In this document: positions 1-6,072 of the stretch, in pieces
How positions within the stretch are numbered: the first letter of the stretch is position 1
Layout of the letters: each line of letters starts with the position of its first letter
Source of the DNA: Lachnospiraceae bacterium UBA3802
Lineage (GTDB): Bacteria; Bacillota; Clostridia; Lachnospirales; Lachnospiraceae
Direction of reading: 5' to 3'
Assembly: GCA_002369155.1 (NCBI GenBank)
Contig: DFEM01000001.1
Span: 1-6,219, forward strand
Length of the DNA stretch: 6,219 nucleotides
Position numbers and translations under genes: made by a program
Notes under the pieces: generated by a model
What the model was told of the DNA's origin: nothing
What the model saw: only the letters and a program-made list of their open reading frames with translations
Databases searched by the model: none

Positions 1-230
1 ACACCGATGTAATGTCTGTCAAAAATCAGCGCAAACAAAAGAAGCACGGCGTTGGTAATAACATAAAGAATTCCAAACTTTAGGGGAATGATTGCATCAA
101 GTCCCGCCATAAAAGACTGGAAAGGATCCACGCCAAGCGCAGCAATCTTGAAAATACCCACACTTATTGCGCATATAATTACACCGCAAAGCGACATTAA
201 AACTCTTTTAACAGTAATTTTGCTTTTCAT
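1..230 (-). CDS. YczE/DUF6198-type integral membrane protein, N-terminal part
   Basis: The first 76 codons of a minus-strand gene are present and the 3' end lies outside the window. The protein begins MKSKITVKRVLMSLCGVI and has two hydrophobic segments, about residues 10-32 and 50-69. Between them is GVDPFQSFMAGLD (residues 33-45), and after the second comes a short polar turn, FDRHYIG. The G-x-DPF motif after helix 1 and the DRHYIG turn after helix 2 are typical, as I remember the family, of the YczE/YyaS/YitT-like group (DUF6198), whose members are polytopic membrane proteins of unknown or transport-related role. The ATG at 230 is the only usable upstream start in this frame, because a TAA lies five codons before it and no ATG, GTG or TTG comes between. 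It lacks a well-spaced ribosome binding site of its own (see 227-253). An internal Met at codon 12 is an alternative start but would shorten helix 1. Confidence 0.75.
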   Translation of the reverse strand, partial: MKSKITVKRVLMSLCGVIICAISVGIFKIAALGVDPFQSFMAGLDAIIPLKFGILYVITNAVLLLFALIFDRHYIG

Positions 231-253
231 GTTTCGTTCATATTAAACCTCCT
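227..253 (-). promoter_or_regulatory. Shine-Dalgarno with four-codon leader ORF overlapping the start of the YczE-like gene
   Basis: On the minus strand a perfect AGGAGG (253-248) stands 6 nt before an ATG at 241-239. That ATG opens the frame ATG AAC GAA ACA TGA, which ends at 227. Its stop overlaps the ATG of the membrane protein gene (230-228) as ATGA. The same AGGAGG is 17 nt from the membrane protein start, which is too far for efficient direct initiation. Translation of the MNET peptide followed by reinitiation, or a one-base sequence error that split the real N-terminus, would both explain the layout. Spacing and overlap are seen directly; coupling is inferred. Confidence 0.5.
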
Positions 254-388
254 GTGTTTGATTTTACATCTCTATATTAACGAAATATTTCTTTGACGCT
301 TCTTATCATTTGGCTTCATCCCTATCATTTTTTGTCAAAATATTATTATAAGCATCATTTTCCAAATGCCTTTGCGATAAAACAATTA

Positions 389-417
389 ATGACATATATA
401 GCTATATATGATACAAT
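389..417 (+). promoter_or_regulatory. Promoter of the zinc-ribbon gene with palindromic operator in the spacer
   Basis: A -35-like ATGACA (389-394, one mismatch to TTGACA) is followed by a 17-bp spacer and a -10 box TACAAT (412-417, one mismatch to TATAAT). Transcription would start near 424, about 25 nt before the ATG at 449. The sequence CATATATAGCTATATATG (393-410) is a perfect 18-bp palindrome and fills nearly the whole spacer. This is a classic position for a repressor or MerR-type regulator. The region is AT-rich, so part of the symmetry could be chance, although the central AGCT and outer C/G pairs add specificity. Confidence 0.55.
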
Positions 418-448
418 CGTTCCGTAAAAAACATATTTCGGAGGTTTT

Positions 449-886
449 ATGGCGGTTATATTATTCGGAACAACGACAAAGCACAAAATAATCGGAGTAC
501 GCGGAGATAAGGTTGAGTGTTTCCATTGTCACAGAAAATATGCACCAAGTCTTATTTTGGAAGCAGAATATTTCCACATTGATTACATTCCCTTACATCA
601 CTATCCGGACCGCGACGTATATAATACAGTCTGTCCCGTATGCGGTTTCAAAGATTTCATTGCCACTTACAAAGCTCGTGAAATCAGCAATTTGACGGTA
701 TCCAAAGAAATACAGGACCTTTCATACCTCGCAGTGCAAAAAGACAAAAATAAATACGACTTTGTTGTCATGGATAACCTCACGAAAGAACAGACACTGA
801 TTGCACCCAATGTCAAAATGAGTGAGATAAAAAGTTCTGTAAGAATCCGCGGAGGCAAGCCGAAAGAAATCATTAAAGTTGTTTAA
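449..886 (+). CDS. Small zinc-ribbon protein, function unknown
   Basis: This 145-residue soluble protein starts MAVILFGTTTKHKIIG. It carries one putative zinc ribbon made of CFHC (residues 24-27) and CPVC (62-65), with a Tyr/His-rich linker between the two knuckles (YFHIDYIPLHHYP, 41-53). The hydrophobic start, the first CxxC near residue 25, the aromatic 'F-I-P-L' stretch and the second CxxC fit the short bacterial zinc-ribbon family that I recall as zinc_ribbon_15 (PF17032); that assignment is from memory. The C-terminal 75 residues are charged, without cysteines or membrane segments, and I do not recognise them. The start is set by CGGAGG at 439-444, with a short gap of 4 nt to the ATG. 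The gene stands alone, divergent from the YczE-like gene and convergent with the ABC pair. Metal or nucleic-acid binding is plausible; no function can be named. Confidence 0.8.
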   Translation: MAVILFGTTTKHKIIGVRGDKVECFHCHRKYAPSLILEAEYFHIDYIPLHHYPDRDVYNTVCPVCGFKDFIATYKAREISNLTVSKEIQDLSYLAVQKDKNKYDFVVMDNLTKEQTLIAPNVKMSEIKSSVRIRGGKPKEIIKVV

Positions 887-916
887 AGATTGAATTTCTG
901 ATTTTACAAATATGTA

Positions 917-949
917 AAAAAGCGTAGCAAAAACTGCTGCGCTTTTTCT
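917..949. terminator. Bidirectional intrinsic terminator between zinc-ribbon gene and ABC pair
   Basis: AAAAAGCGTAGC (917-928) pairs with GCTGCGCTTTTT (936-947) in a 12-bp stem with one G-U pair and a 7-nt loop (929-935). Reading plus, the stem ends in TTTTT followed by CTT, 31 nt after the zinc-ribbon stop codon. Reading minus, the A tract at 916-921 gives the T run, just past the end of the second ABC gene at 955. It can therefore serve both convergent genes. Confidence 0.85.
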
Positions 950-954
950 TAATA

Positions 955-2766
955 TTATTGAATGTAATTCTTTGCCTGACGGTCAAACATCTCTCTGTAT
1001 CTTCCGTTTAACTGCATCAGTTCTTCGTGATTGCCCTCTTCTATAATCGAACCGTTTTCGAAAAGATAAATTCGATCGGCCATTCTTGTGGTCGAGAGTC
1101 GGTGCGAGATAAAGATAACCGTATCGTTCTTTGCATGATCGATAAGATTCTTATTTAATTTGTATTCCGATACGGGATCGAGTGCGCTGGAAGGCTCATC
1201 CAAAATTGAGATTGCCCTGTCCTCATCATTTAAAAAGACTCTGGAAATAGCAATCTTTTGACTTTCACCGCCCGAAAGATTAACGCCCTCTTCGCTGAAT
1301 TCTCTGGTCAGTTCGGTATTGAGTCCGTTAGGAAGTTTTTCAAGTTTCTTTGAAAAATCCGCTTTATTTAAAGCCTCGATTACATTCTCTTTGTCTTTTT
1401 CATCGTATTGCCCAAGCAAAACGTTTTCGGCAAGTGTCGCTGCATAGATATTGTAATCCTGGAATACGGCACTTATCTTTTTTCTGTATGCATGAGTATT
1501 GTATTCTCTTATGTCGCATCCGTTGTATTTAATGCTTCCGTCAGTGACATCGTAAAGACGCATGAGAAGCTTGACAAATGTGGTTTTGCCGGCGCCGTTT
1601 TCTCCTACGATGGCTATCTTTTCGCCCTGCTTGATTTCAATGGAGATATTCTTAAGAGTATCTTTTTCGGTATTCGGATAACGGAAGCTTACATTTGAAA
1701 GCACGAGGTCACCCGGACCCTTTGGCGGAATCGCTCCGTCCGCAACTTCAATATCCGGCTTATATTCAAGGAGTTTTCTAAACTTCTCGGCATACTGTCC
1801 GACAATCTGAAAATCAACCAAACAGTAATTTATCTCGTTAAGGTTGCCTCTGACATAGTTGGCTGCATTGTTGGCGGATGCAACTTCACCGAGTGCTATC
1901 TTTCGAAGCACAAGTGCGAGGTATCCCAAATATGCAGGTACCGCAAAGAATGAAAGCACCGTGAATACGGTAATCCAGTTTAAAAGAGATATCCATGTAA
2001 GAAGCGGTGTGTATTTTTTTCCTGCAGCACTTGCCGCATCAAGAGCCTCATCAAACTGAAGTCTTAGCGGTTCTTTTACATTCGTAAGTTTACATTCCTT
2101 GGCGAACTCGGGCTGGTAAAAAACCCTCTTTGAATAATCCGCTTTTCGTAAATGTTTTTTATATTCCTGATACCATGTATACTCGATTTCCTCCATCTTG
2201 AATCTGGTCACGAGATTAACGATGAATCCGACGGTCGGGAATATCGCAAGTATCGGGTTGATGGTCATAATCAAAGATGCTGCCACAAGAAGTGCTATTG
2301 CACCGCCGAAAATCTTGCTCGATAAAACCACGGCGCCCTCTATCATATAGTCAGCATTGTTTGCCACGAAAACATATGTATCATAGTATTCGGGATTATC
2401 ATAATAAATCAAATCCATCTGACTGTTCTTTTCAATCAAATCTCTTTGAATCTTTCCGTTTAACTTGATAAGCTTCGCTTTGGACCATTCTCCGAGAAGC
2501 TGGTTTATCCACTCGATGCAGACTACCAAAGCAAGCGATATAAGAAGGATAAATATGATATCCGTAAAAGATGCACTTCCCGTAAGTCCGTCGATAATCA
2601 GCTTTAAGATAAACGTGCCGTTAAGAGCCATCGCACTTTTTAAAATGACATTCATAATGAATATTTTTACGACAAGAGGACGATCGTATGCACCGGCGTA
2701 CTTTATCATAAAAAACACGTTTTGAATTAATTTGCCTATTGAAATCTTGTCTTTCTTCTCACGCAT
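955..2766 (-). CDS. ABC half-exporter, TMD-NBD (second gene of the pair)
   Basis: This 603-residue fused permease/ATPase is the size of a typical type IV half-exporter. The N-terminal half holds hydrophobic helices at about residues 33-55, 68-88, 152-170, 171-187, 254-278 and 279-289. The C-terminal ATPase is complete: A-loop Tyr363, Walker A GENGAGKTT (388-396), Q-loop Gln436 (VFQDY), signature LSGGE (497-501), Walker B ending in Asp523 with catalytic Glu524, D-loop SALD (527-530) and H-loop His555 (ISHRLS). The gene starts inside the end of the upstream ABC gene (8-nt overlap), and AAAGGAG (2785-2779) lies 12 nt before its ATG, so the two are translated together. This overlap and their similar length indicate a heterodimer in the cytoplasmic membrane that uses ATP to export a substrate. 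The general style resembles peptide, lantibiotic or lipid exporters. No peptidase C39 domain is present, and no cargo gene is seen, so the substrate is unknown. Confidence 0.93.
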   Translation of the reverse strand: MREKKDKISIGKLIQNVFFMIKYAGAYDRPLVVKIFIMNVILKSAMALNGTFILKLIIDGLTGSASFTDIIFILLISLALVVCIEWINQLLGEWSKAKLIKLNGKIQRDLIEKNSQMDLIYYDNPEYYDTYVFVANNADYMIEGAVVLSSKIFGGAIALLVAASLIMTINPILAIFPTVGFIVNLVTRFKMEEIEYTWYQEYKKHLRKADYSKRVFYQPEFAKECKLTNVKEPLRLQFDEALDAASAAGKKYTPLLTWISLLNWITVFTVLSFFAVPAYLGYLALVLRKIALGEVASANNAANYVRGNLNEINYCLVDFQIVGQYAEKFRKLLEYKPDIEVADGAIPPKGPGDLVLSNVSFRYPNTEKDTLKNISIEIKQGEKIAIVGENGAGKTTFVKLLMRLYDVTDGSIKYNGCDIREYNTHAYRKKISAVFQDYNIYAATLAENVLLGQYDEKDKENVIEALNKADFSKKLEKLPNGLNTELTREFSEEGVNLSGGESQKIAISRVFLNDEDRAISILDEPSSALDPVSEYKLNKNLIDHAKNDTVIFISHRLSTTRMADRIYLFENGSIIEEGNHEELMQLNGRYREMFDRQAKNYIQ

Positions 2767-4582
2767 AAAACGCCTGTGCTCCTTTCAACATTTCTTCCGG
2801 TAAGCTCTCCTGGTAGTTTTCTGCCTGAAGTGTAAACATCTCATGATAAAAACTTTGGTTGGCAATAAGTTCTTCATGTGTTCCGCTCTCTACAACTTCA
2901 CCGTCTTTCATAAGATATATTTCATCCGCCATTCTCGCCGATGACAGTCTGTGCGAAATAAAAATAACACCGCGGCCTTCCGACAGCTTCATCATGTTGT
3001 TGTACATATTGTATTCAGCCAAAGGATCGAGAGCGCTTGAAGGCTCATCAAGAATGACCATATCAGGCTCTGCGGCAAAGACTCTCGCAATCGCAATCTT
3101 TTGCGCCTGTCCGCCGGAAGGAACAAATCCGCTCTCATCAAACTCACGGCTTACCACGGTATCAAGTCCGTTGATTAAACCCTTGTGATTAACGTCAAAC
3201 TGCGCGTTAATCAAAGCCTTCTCGGCTTTCTTATAATCTTCCTCGCCTGCAGGGCGGCGCATAAGAACATTCTCAATAAGAGGCATTGCAAATACCTGCA
3301 GATCCTGAAATACCGTACCGAATCTTTCCCTGTACGAATCTTCATCCACTTCGGCTAAATCTATTCCGTTTACGAGTATCTTTCCGTCCGTAGGAGGGTA
3401 AAGTCCCATGATAAGCTTGATAAGCGTGGTCTTTCCTGCTCCGTTGTATCCGACTATCGCAAGTTTTTCACCCTTCTTCCATTTGAATGTCACATTTTTG
3501 ATTGTCTCTTTTTTTGCACCGGGATAGATAAAAGAAACTTTGTTTAGTTCAATGCTTTCTATCTCTTCAATTTTTATTTTGCCGGTTTCTTTTTGAGTAT
3601 TTTTCTTTAAAAACTCTTCGAGGTTTCTGAAAAGTTTGGATTCATTGCTTAAAAAGATTCTGTTTTCAACGGCTTGTTTTAACTGGTTGGTCGAAAACGA
3701 CATTGCGGTAATCATCGCCACGTAACTTGATACATCCGATACGTTGCCGAGCTTTACCTTAAACACAACATAAAGATAAGCCACGATTCCCGCAAGAATC
3801 GAATAACTGCTCTTCATCAAAAATGAATAAAACGCGGATTTCTTTCTGTATTTAAGGGAGATTTTCTCCATGTTGTCAACCGCTTCCACCTGTTTGTCAA
3901 ACATAATGGAATTGATGTCAAAGAGTCTGACTTCGGCGGCATATTTCTTTTCGTAATAAACTCGTTTTACGTAGTCGGCTACTCTCTTGTCTCTGGTGAT
4001 TGCGCTCTCTCTGTCATAATTGCATTTGCCGTTTTGGTTGCCAAAATAAAGGCTGACAATCATGGGTACGATCATAAATACCAAAAAGACCGGATCCACG
4101 GTAACCACGATAACCAAAGAAGCAATCGTCGATACCACGTTACCGAAATAAACACCGGTTTTGATTGCAAGGTCTATCGCGGAATCCACGCATCTGTCCA
4201 ATGCCCTTGTGTAACGGTCGTAAAAATCGGGCGATTCGAAATCCTTTAATTCAAGCGAATCCGACAAATCCATAACCTTGTGGAAAATATATCTGTATAC
4301 TTCCGGTGTCTTGACCTTTCTGTAGGCCTCATACCATCCGCAGATAAAATGAACGCAGACATGAAGCGAACAGGCAACAATAAGAAATATAAAAAGCTTC
4401 TTATATGAAATATTTCTCTCTATGCAGTTGAAAATGAATTTGGTCAGGTATACGAAAAAGAACACGTAGAAAATCTGCTCTATCGAGTTTTTGAATATAG
4501 AAAAAACGAGAAGCAGTTTGTCAGCTTCCCATACCTGTTTGAGTGCGAATTTTAATTGTCCGAACGTGTAATTTTTTTTCAT
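2759..4582 (-). CDS. ABC half-exporter, TMD-NBD with altered signature motif (first gene of the pair)
   Basis: This 607-residue protein has the same architecture as the second gene. Hydrophobic helices lie at about residues 24-50, 62-82, 144-162, 163-180 and 255-276, with a less clear one at about 284-297. The ATPase has A-loop Tyr353, Walker A GYNGAGKTT (378-386), Q-loop Gln426 (VFQDL), Walker B with Asp512 and catalytic Glu513, D-loop SALD (516-519) and H-loop His544 (ISHRLS). The signature reads PSGGQ (488-492) in place of LSGGQ, while the partner has LSGGE. The two ATP sites of the presumed heterodimer would therefore differ, as in many asymmetric exporters, although both catalytic glutamates are kept. 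AAAGGA (4596-4591) stands 8 nt before the start codon. A C-terminal tail after residue 590 (SLPEEMLKGAQAFYA) is not needed for the fold; its codons contain the ribosome binding site and start of the second gene. Substrate unknown. Confidence 0.93.
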   Translation of the reverse strand: MKKNYTFGQLKFALKQVWEADKLLLVFSIFKNSIEQIFYVFFFVYLTKFIFNCIERNISYKKLFIFLIVACSLHVCVHFICGWYEAYRKVKTPEVYRYIFHKVMDLSDSLELKDFESPDFYDRYTRALDRCVDSAIDLAIKTGVYFGNVVSTIASLVIVVTVDPVFLVFMIVPMIVSLYFGNQNGKCNYDRESAITRDKRVADYVKRVYYEKKYAAEVRLFDINSIMFDKQVEAVDNMEKISLKYRKKSAFYSFLMKSSYSILAGIVAYLYVVFKVKLGNVSDVSSYVAMITAMSFSTNQLKQAVENRIFLSNESKLFRNLEEFLKKNTQKETGKIKIEEIESIELNKVSFIYPGAKKETIKNVTFKWKKGEKLAIVGYNGAGKTTLIKLIMGLYPPTDGKILVNGIDLAEVDEDSYRERFGTVFQDLQVFAMPLIENVLMRRPAGEEDYKKAEKALINAQFDVNHKGLINGLDTVVSREFDESGFVPSGGQAQKIAIARVFAAEPDMVILDEPSSALDPLAEYNMYNNMMKLSEGRGVIFISHRLSSARMADEIYLMKDGEVVESGTHEELIANQSFYHEMFTLQAENYQESLPEEMLKGAQAFYA

Positions 4583-4596
4583 GTCTCATTTCCTTT

Positions 4597-4610
4597 AAGG
4601 CAATTGCCTT
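4597..4610. promoter_or_regulatory. 14-bp perfect palindrome beside the ABC ribosome binding site
   Basis: AAGGCAATTGCCTT is a perfect inverted repeat whose inner edge touches the AAAGGA ribosome binding site (4596-4591) of the first ABC gene. It lies in the transcribed leader predicted from the 4671-4700 promoter. As DNA it could be an operator downstream of the start point. As RNA it has almost no loop, so a hairpin would be small. Its role is inferred from position only. Confidence 0.4.
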
Positions 4611-4634
4611 CGCTGATTCGTTTACGTGTCAAAG

Positions 4635-4650
4635 TCCCGTATTGACGGGA
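4635..4650 (-). promoter_or_regulatory. Hairpin at the 5' end of the ABC operon leader
   Basis: TCCCGT (4635-4640) and ACGGGA (4645-4650) are exact complements around a 4-nt loop, forming a compact GC-rich stem 15-30 nt from the predicted transcript start. On the minus strand the T run lies before the stem, not after it, so it is not an intrinsic terminator for the ABC operon. It could stabilise the 5' end of the mRNA or be an operator half-site pair. Confidence 0.4.
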
Positions 4651-4670
4651 AAAAATGAATAATTTCGTCT

Positions 4671-4700
4671 ATTCTACAACAATGGATTTATTAAAGTCAA
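4671..4700 (-). promoter_or_regulatory. Promoter of the ABC transporter operon
   Basis: On the minus strand TTGACT (4700-4695, one mismatch to TTGACA) is followed by an 18-bp spacer and TAGAAT (4676-4671, one mismatch to TATAAT). The predicted start near 4664 gives a leader of about 80 nt before the ATG at 4582. Directly upstream lies an A/T-only tract including the palindrome ATATAAATATTTATAT (4700-4715), which could act as an UP element. Confidence 0.6.
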
Positions 4701-4814
4701 TATAAATATTTATATATAATGAGTTTTTTATAAAATATTTTAATGACTGCTCAAATATGGTAAAAATATCCGTGCAGGCATTAAACTGTAAAGGTTGTAT
4801 TAAAGGGAAAAAGA

Positions 4815-4922
4815 ATGGATTTTACAAAGCTTTTGTAATCATATAACTGCAAAGCATGCGTTCTCTCGGCAGATACCTATTTTGAAGAAGGCGATATAGA
4901 CAATTCCAATCTGGTCTTATAA
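4815..4922 (+). pseudogene. Small interrupted ORF, possible gene remnant
   Basis: An ATG at 4815, with AAAGGG (4802-4807) 7 nt upstream, opens MDFTKLL and then meets a TAA at 4836. Beyond that stop the same frame continues for 27 codons, SYNCKACVLSADTYFEEG then DIDNSNLVL, ending in TAA at 4920-4922. The part after the stop has mixed, protein-like composition with a CxxC (CKAC), unlike the surrounding A/T-rich DNA. One substitution (for example CAA to TAA) in a 35-residue ORF, or decay of the N-terminus of a longer gene, would explain it. From memory it faintly recalls N-termini of GGDEF-type proteins of Lachnospiraceae; I could not check this. Chance is not excluded for so short a stretch. 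Confidence 0.3.
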
Positions 4923-5000
4923 ATTTATTTGTTTTTGGTTATTTTAATAATATCAAATTTTTTATATTCTTGTCCTATGATTTAGAAAGGACTCAAAACA

Positions 5001-5555
5001 ATGACCAAAACACAAGTAAAATTCACAACTATCAGAATAACCGTTGCCGCTTTGTTTATGGCGATGAATATAGCAATGTCTTCATTCGGAATTCCCGTTC
5101 CCGGAGGACATCTTTACCTTTGCGATGTTGTAATCTGTACAGCGGCAATTTTACTTAACCCGCTTGAAGCCTTTATCGTGGGCGGTATCGGATCTTTCCT
5201 CGGAGACATGATTTTTTATCCGACTCCCATGTTTGTGTCTTTATTCACACACGGCATTCAGGCATTGGTTATTTCCCTCTTTTCCCACTATATATTAAAA
5301 AAGCACCCTAAATTATCAGCCGGCATCGGTGTATCAATCGGCGTAATAATTATGGTTGCAGGTTATACATTCGGAAAAGCATTCATATATTCAACACCCG
5401 AATATGCAATCATGAAACTCCCTTACGAATTTGCACAGGGCATCCTGGGTGCGGTATTCGGAATGCTTCTTGTATACAGATGCGGATTAAAGAAACTCTT
5501 TAACAGAATAATCGTTAACAGAGAAGAAACAATCCACGAAATAAAACATGATTAA
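5001..5555 (+). CDS. ECF transporter S component, substrate unknown
   Basis: This 184-residue hydrophobic protein has about six membrane helices (residues 9-29, 38-53, 55-70, 74-98, 104-128 and 140-162) and a charged C-terminal tail, the size and shape of an energy-coupling-factor substrate-binding subunit. Helix 1 contains Ala17, Ala21 and Ala25 at four-residue steps, the AxxxA type of surface by which S components contact EcfT. The stretch PGGHLYLCD (34-42), then LLNPLEAF and GGIGSFLGDM (61-70), resembles the 'H-L-D ... GP ... GG-GS-L-D' pattern I know from vitamin S components of the riboflavin/hydroxymethylpyrimidine-like group. The vitamin itself cannot be read from the sequence. AAAGGA (4986-4991) is 9 nt before the ATG. 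No EcfA or EcfT genes are in the window, so it probably uses a shared module encoded elsewhere. The gene is followed directly by a terminator and seems monocistronic. Confidence 0.85.
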   Translation: MTKTQVKFTTIRITVAALFMAMNIAMSSFGIPVPGGHLYLCDVVICTAAILLNPLEAFIVGGIGSFLGDMIFYPTPMFVSLFTHGIQALVISLFSHYILKKHPKLSAGIGVSIGVIIMVAGYTFGKAFIYSTPEYAIMKLPYEFAQGILGAVFGMLLVYRCGLKKLFNRIIVNREETIHEIKHD

Positions 5556-5572
5556 ACTTATTCGCTCATTAT

Positions 5573-5611
5573 AAAAGCCCTTCGGTATGTGATTAAACCG
5601 AAGGGCTTTTT
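5573..5611. terminator. Strong bidirectional terminator between ECF S and DUF5684 genes
   Basis: AAAAGCCCTTCGGT (5573-5586) pairs perfectly with ACCGAAGGGCTTTT (5597-5610) in a 14-bp stem around a 10-nt loop. TTTTT (5607-5611) follows on the plus strand, and the A tract at 5573-5576 gives a shorter T run on the minus strand. It lies 17 nt after the ECF S stop and 16 nt beyond the end of the minus-strand DUF5684 gene, so it can end both convergent transcripts. Confidence 0.9.
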
Positions 5612-5626
5612 CGTTTGGATAATAAA

Positions 5627-6034
5627 TTAAAGTTTTAATCCGGGATCATATTCGGCTTTGCCGAATGCAAGAATAGGAAGCGTTATTACATAAAAGAAAA
5701 TCTGCAGAATCGCAAATCCCGTTCCTTTATTAAATGTTTTGGCAATACCGTACATTGAAGCACACAAAGATACTATATTCAAAAACGGAATAAACATGAA
5801 TACAAACCACATGATGTTATTGTTAAAAGCAATATCGCATACTACCCAAAAGTTATAGCCGGGTATTAAGCTTGCCCATCCGGGTTGTCCCGCTTTTACA
5901 AACAATTTCCACATTGCAATTAAAAGCAATATACTTAATGCAATCATAACAACACTGTAAACTATTAAAAATATAAAATATAAAATACTTCCGCCTGCTA
6001 TAAGCATTGATGCTAAAGCTTCATCATTTGACAT
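5627..6034 (-). CDS. DUF5684-type small membrane protein
   Basis: This 135-residue protein has an outward or flexible start (MSNDEALASM) and a long hydrophobic helix (about residues 12-41). The conserved stretch FVKAGQPGWASLIPGYN (45-61) is followed by two further hydrophobic segments (about 72-97 and 106-123) and a closing ILAFGKAEYDP (121-131). The 'F-KAG-PGW-A-LIP-YN' core and the final 'LAFG-A-Y' are the marks of DUF5684, a family of unknown function often found next to secreted or cell-envelope proteins, by my recollection. AGGAGGA (6047-6041) lies 6 nt before the ATG, a strong ribosome binding site. The upstream gene ends only 38 nt before this start, with no terminator or clear promoter between, so the two form an operon ending at the hairpin at 5573-5611. 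Confidence 0.85.
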   Translation of the reverse strand: MSNDEALASMLIAGGSILYFIFLIVYSVVMIALSILLLIAMWKLFVKAGQPGWASLIPGYNFWVVCDIAFNNNIMWFVFMFIPFLNIVSLCASMYGIAKTFNKGTGFAILQIFFYVITLPILAFGKAEYDPGLKL

Positions 6035-6072
6035 TTGATTTCCTCCTGATTAATTAAAAATTTCCTTTTTCG

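Larger units (their letters stand above)
4583..5000. other. AT-rich intergenic region between divergent units
   Basis: This 418-bp stretch separates the ABC operon (minus) from the ECF S gene (plus). From left to right it holds the ABC leader with two inverted repeats (4583-4664), the ABC promoter (4671-4700), an almost pure A/T block (4701-4740), a small interrupted ORF (4815-4922), and a second A/T-rich block (4923-4970) before the ECF S ribosome binding site. I see no tRNA, no recognisable riboswitch and no clear sigma-70 promoter with proper spacing for the ECF S gene, although A/T-rich -10-like boxes are frequent. Confidence 0.6.

Noticed and set aside
513..873. Alternative frames on both strands within the zinc-ribbon gene
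   Set aside because: The 449-886 frame has the CxxC pairs, the ribosome binding site and a matching promoter and terminator; the others have none.
1350..2725. Several plus-strand open frames opposite the second ABC gene
   Set aside because: They are antisense to an intact ABC gene with all its motifs, lack good ribosome binding sites, and their composition mirrors the sense codons.
2859..4249. Plus-strand open frames opposite the first ABC gene
   Set aside because: They are shadows of the ABC coding frame and show no domain or start signal of their own.
4635..4650. GC-rich hairpin as a terminator or attenuator of the ABC operon
   Set aside because: In the direction of the ABC operon the T run precedes the stem instead of following it, so it cannot act as an intrinsic terminator there. 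On the plus strand an A run follows, which is also wrong.
4700..4715. 16-bp A/T-only palindrome ATATAAATATTTATAT as an operator
   Set aside because: A/T-only dyads arise easily in such a skewed block. I mention it only as part of a possible UP element of the ABC promoter.
4923..4985. Open hydrophobic frame following the small interrupted ORF (IYLFLVILIISNFLYS...)
   Set aside because: It has no start codon, lies between stops, and its hydrophobic composition is what A/T-rich DNA gives by chance; it overlaps the ECF S upstream signals.
4923..5000. Vitamin riboswitch upstream of the ECF S gene
   Set aside because: I looked for TPP-, FMN- or preQ1-like conserved cores and found none. The region is mostly A/T with no convincing multi-stem fold.
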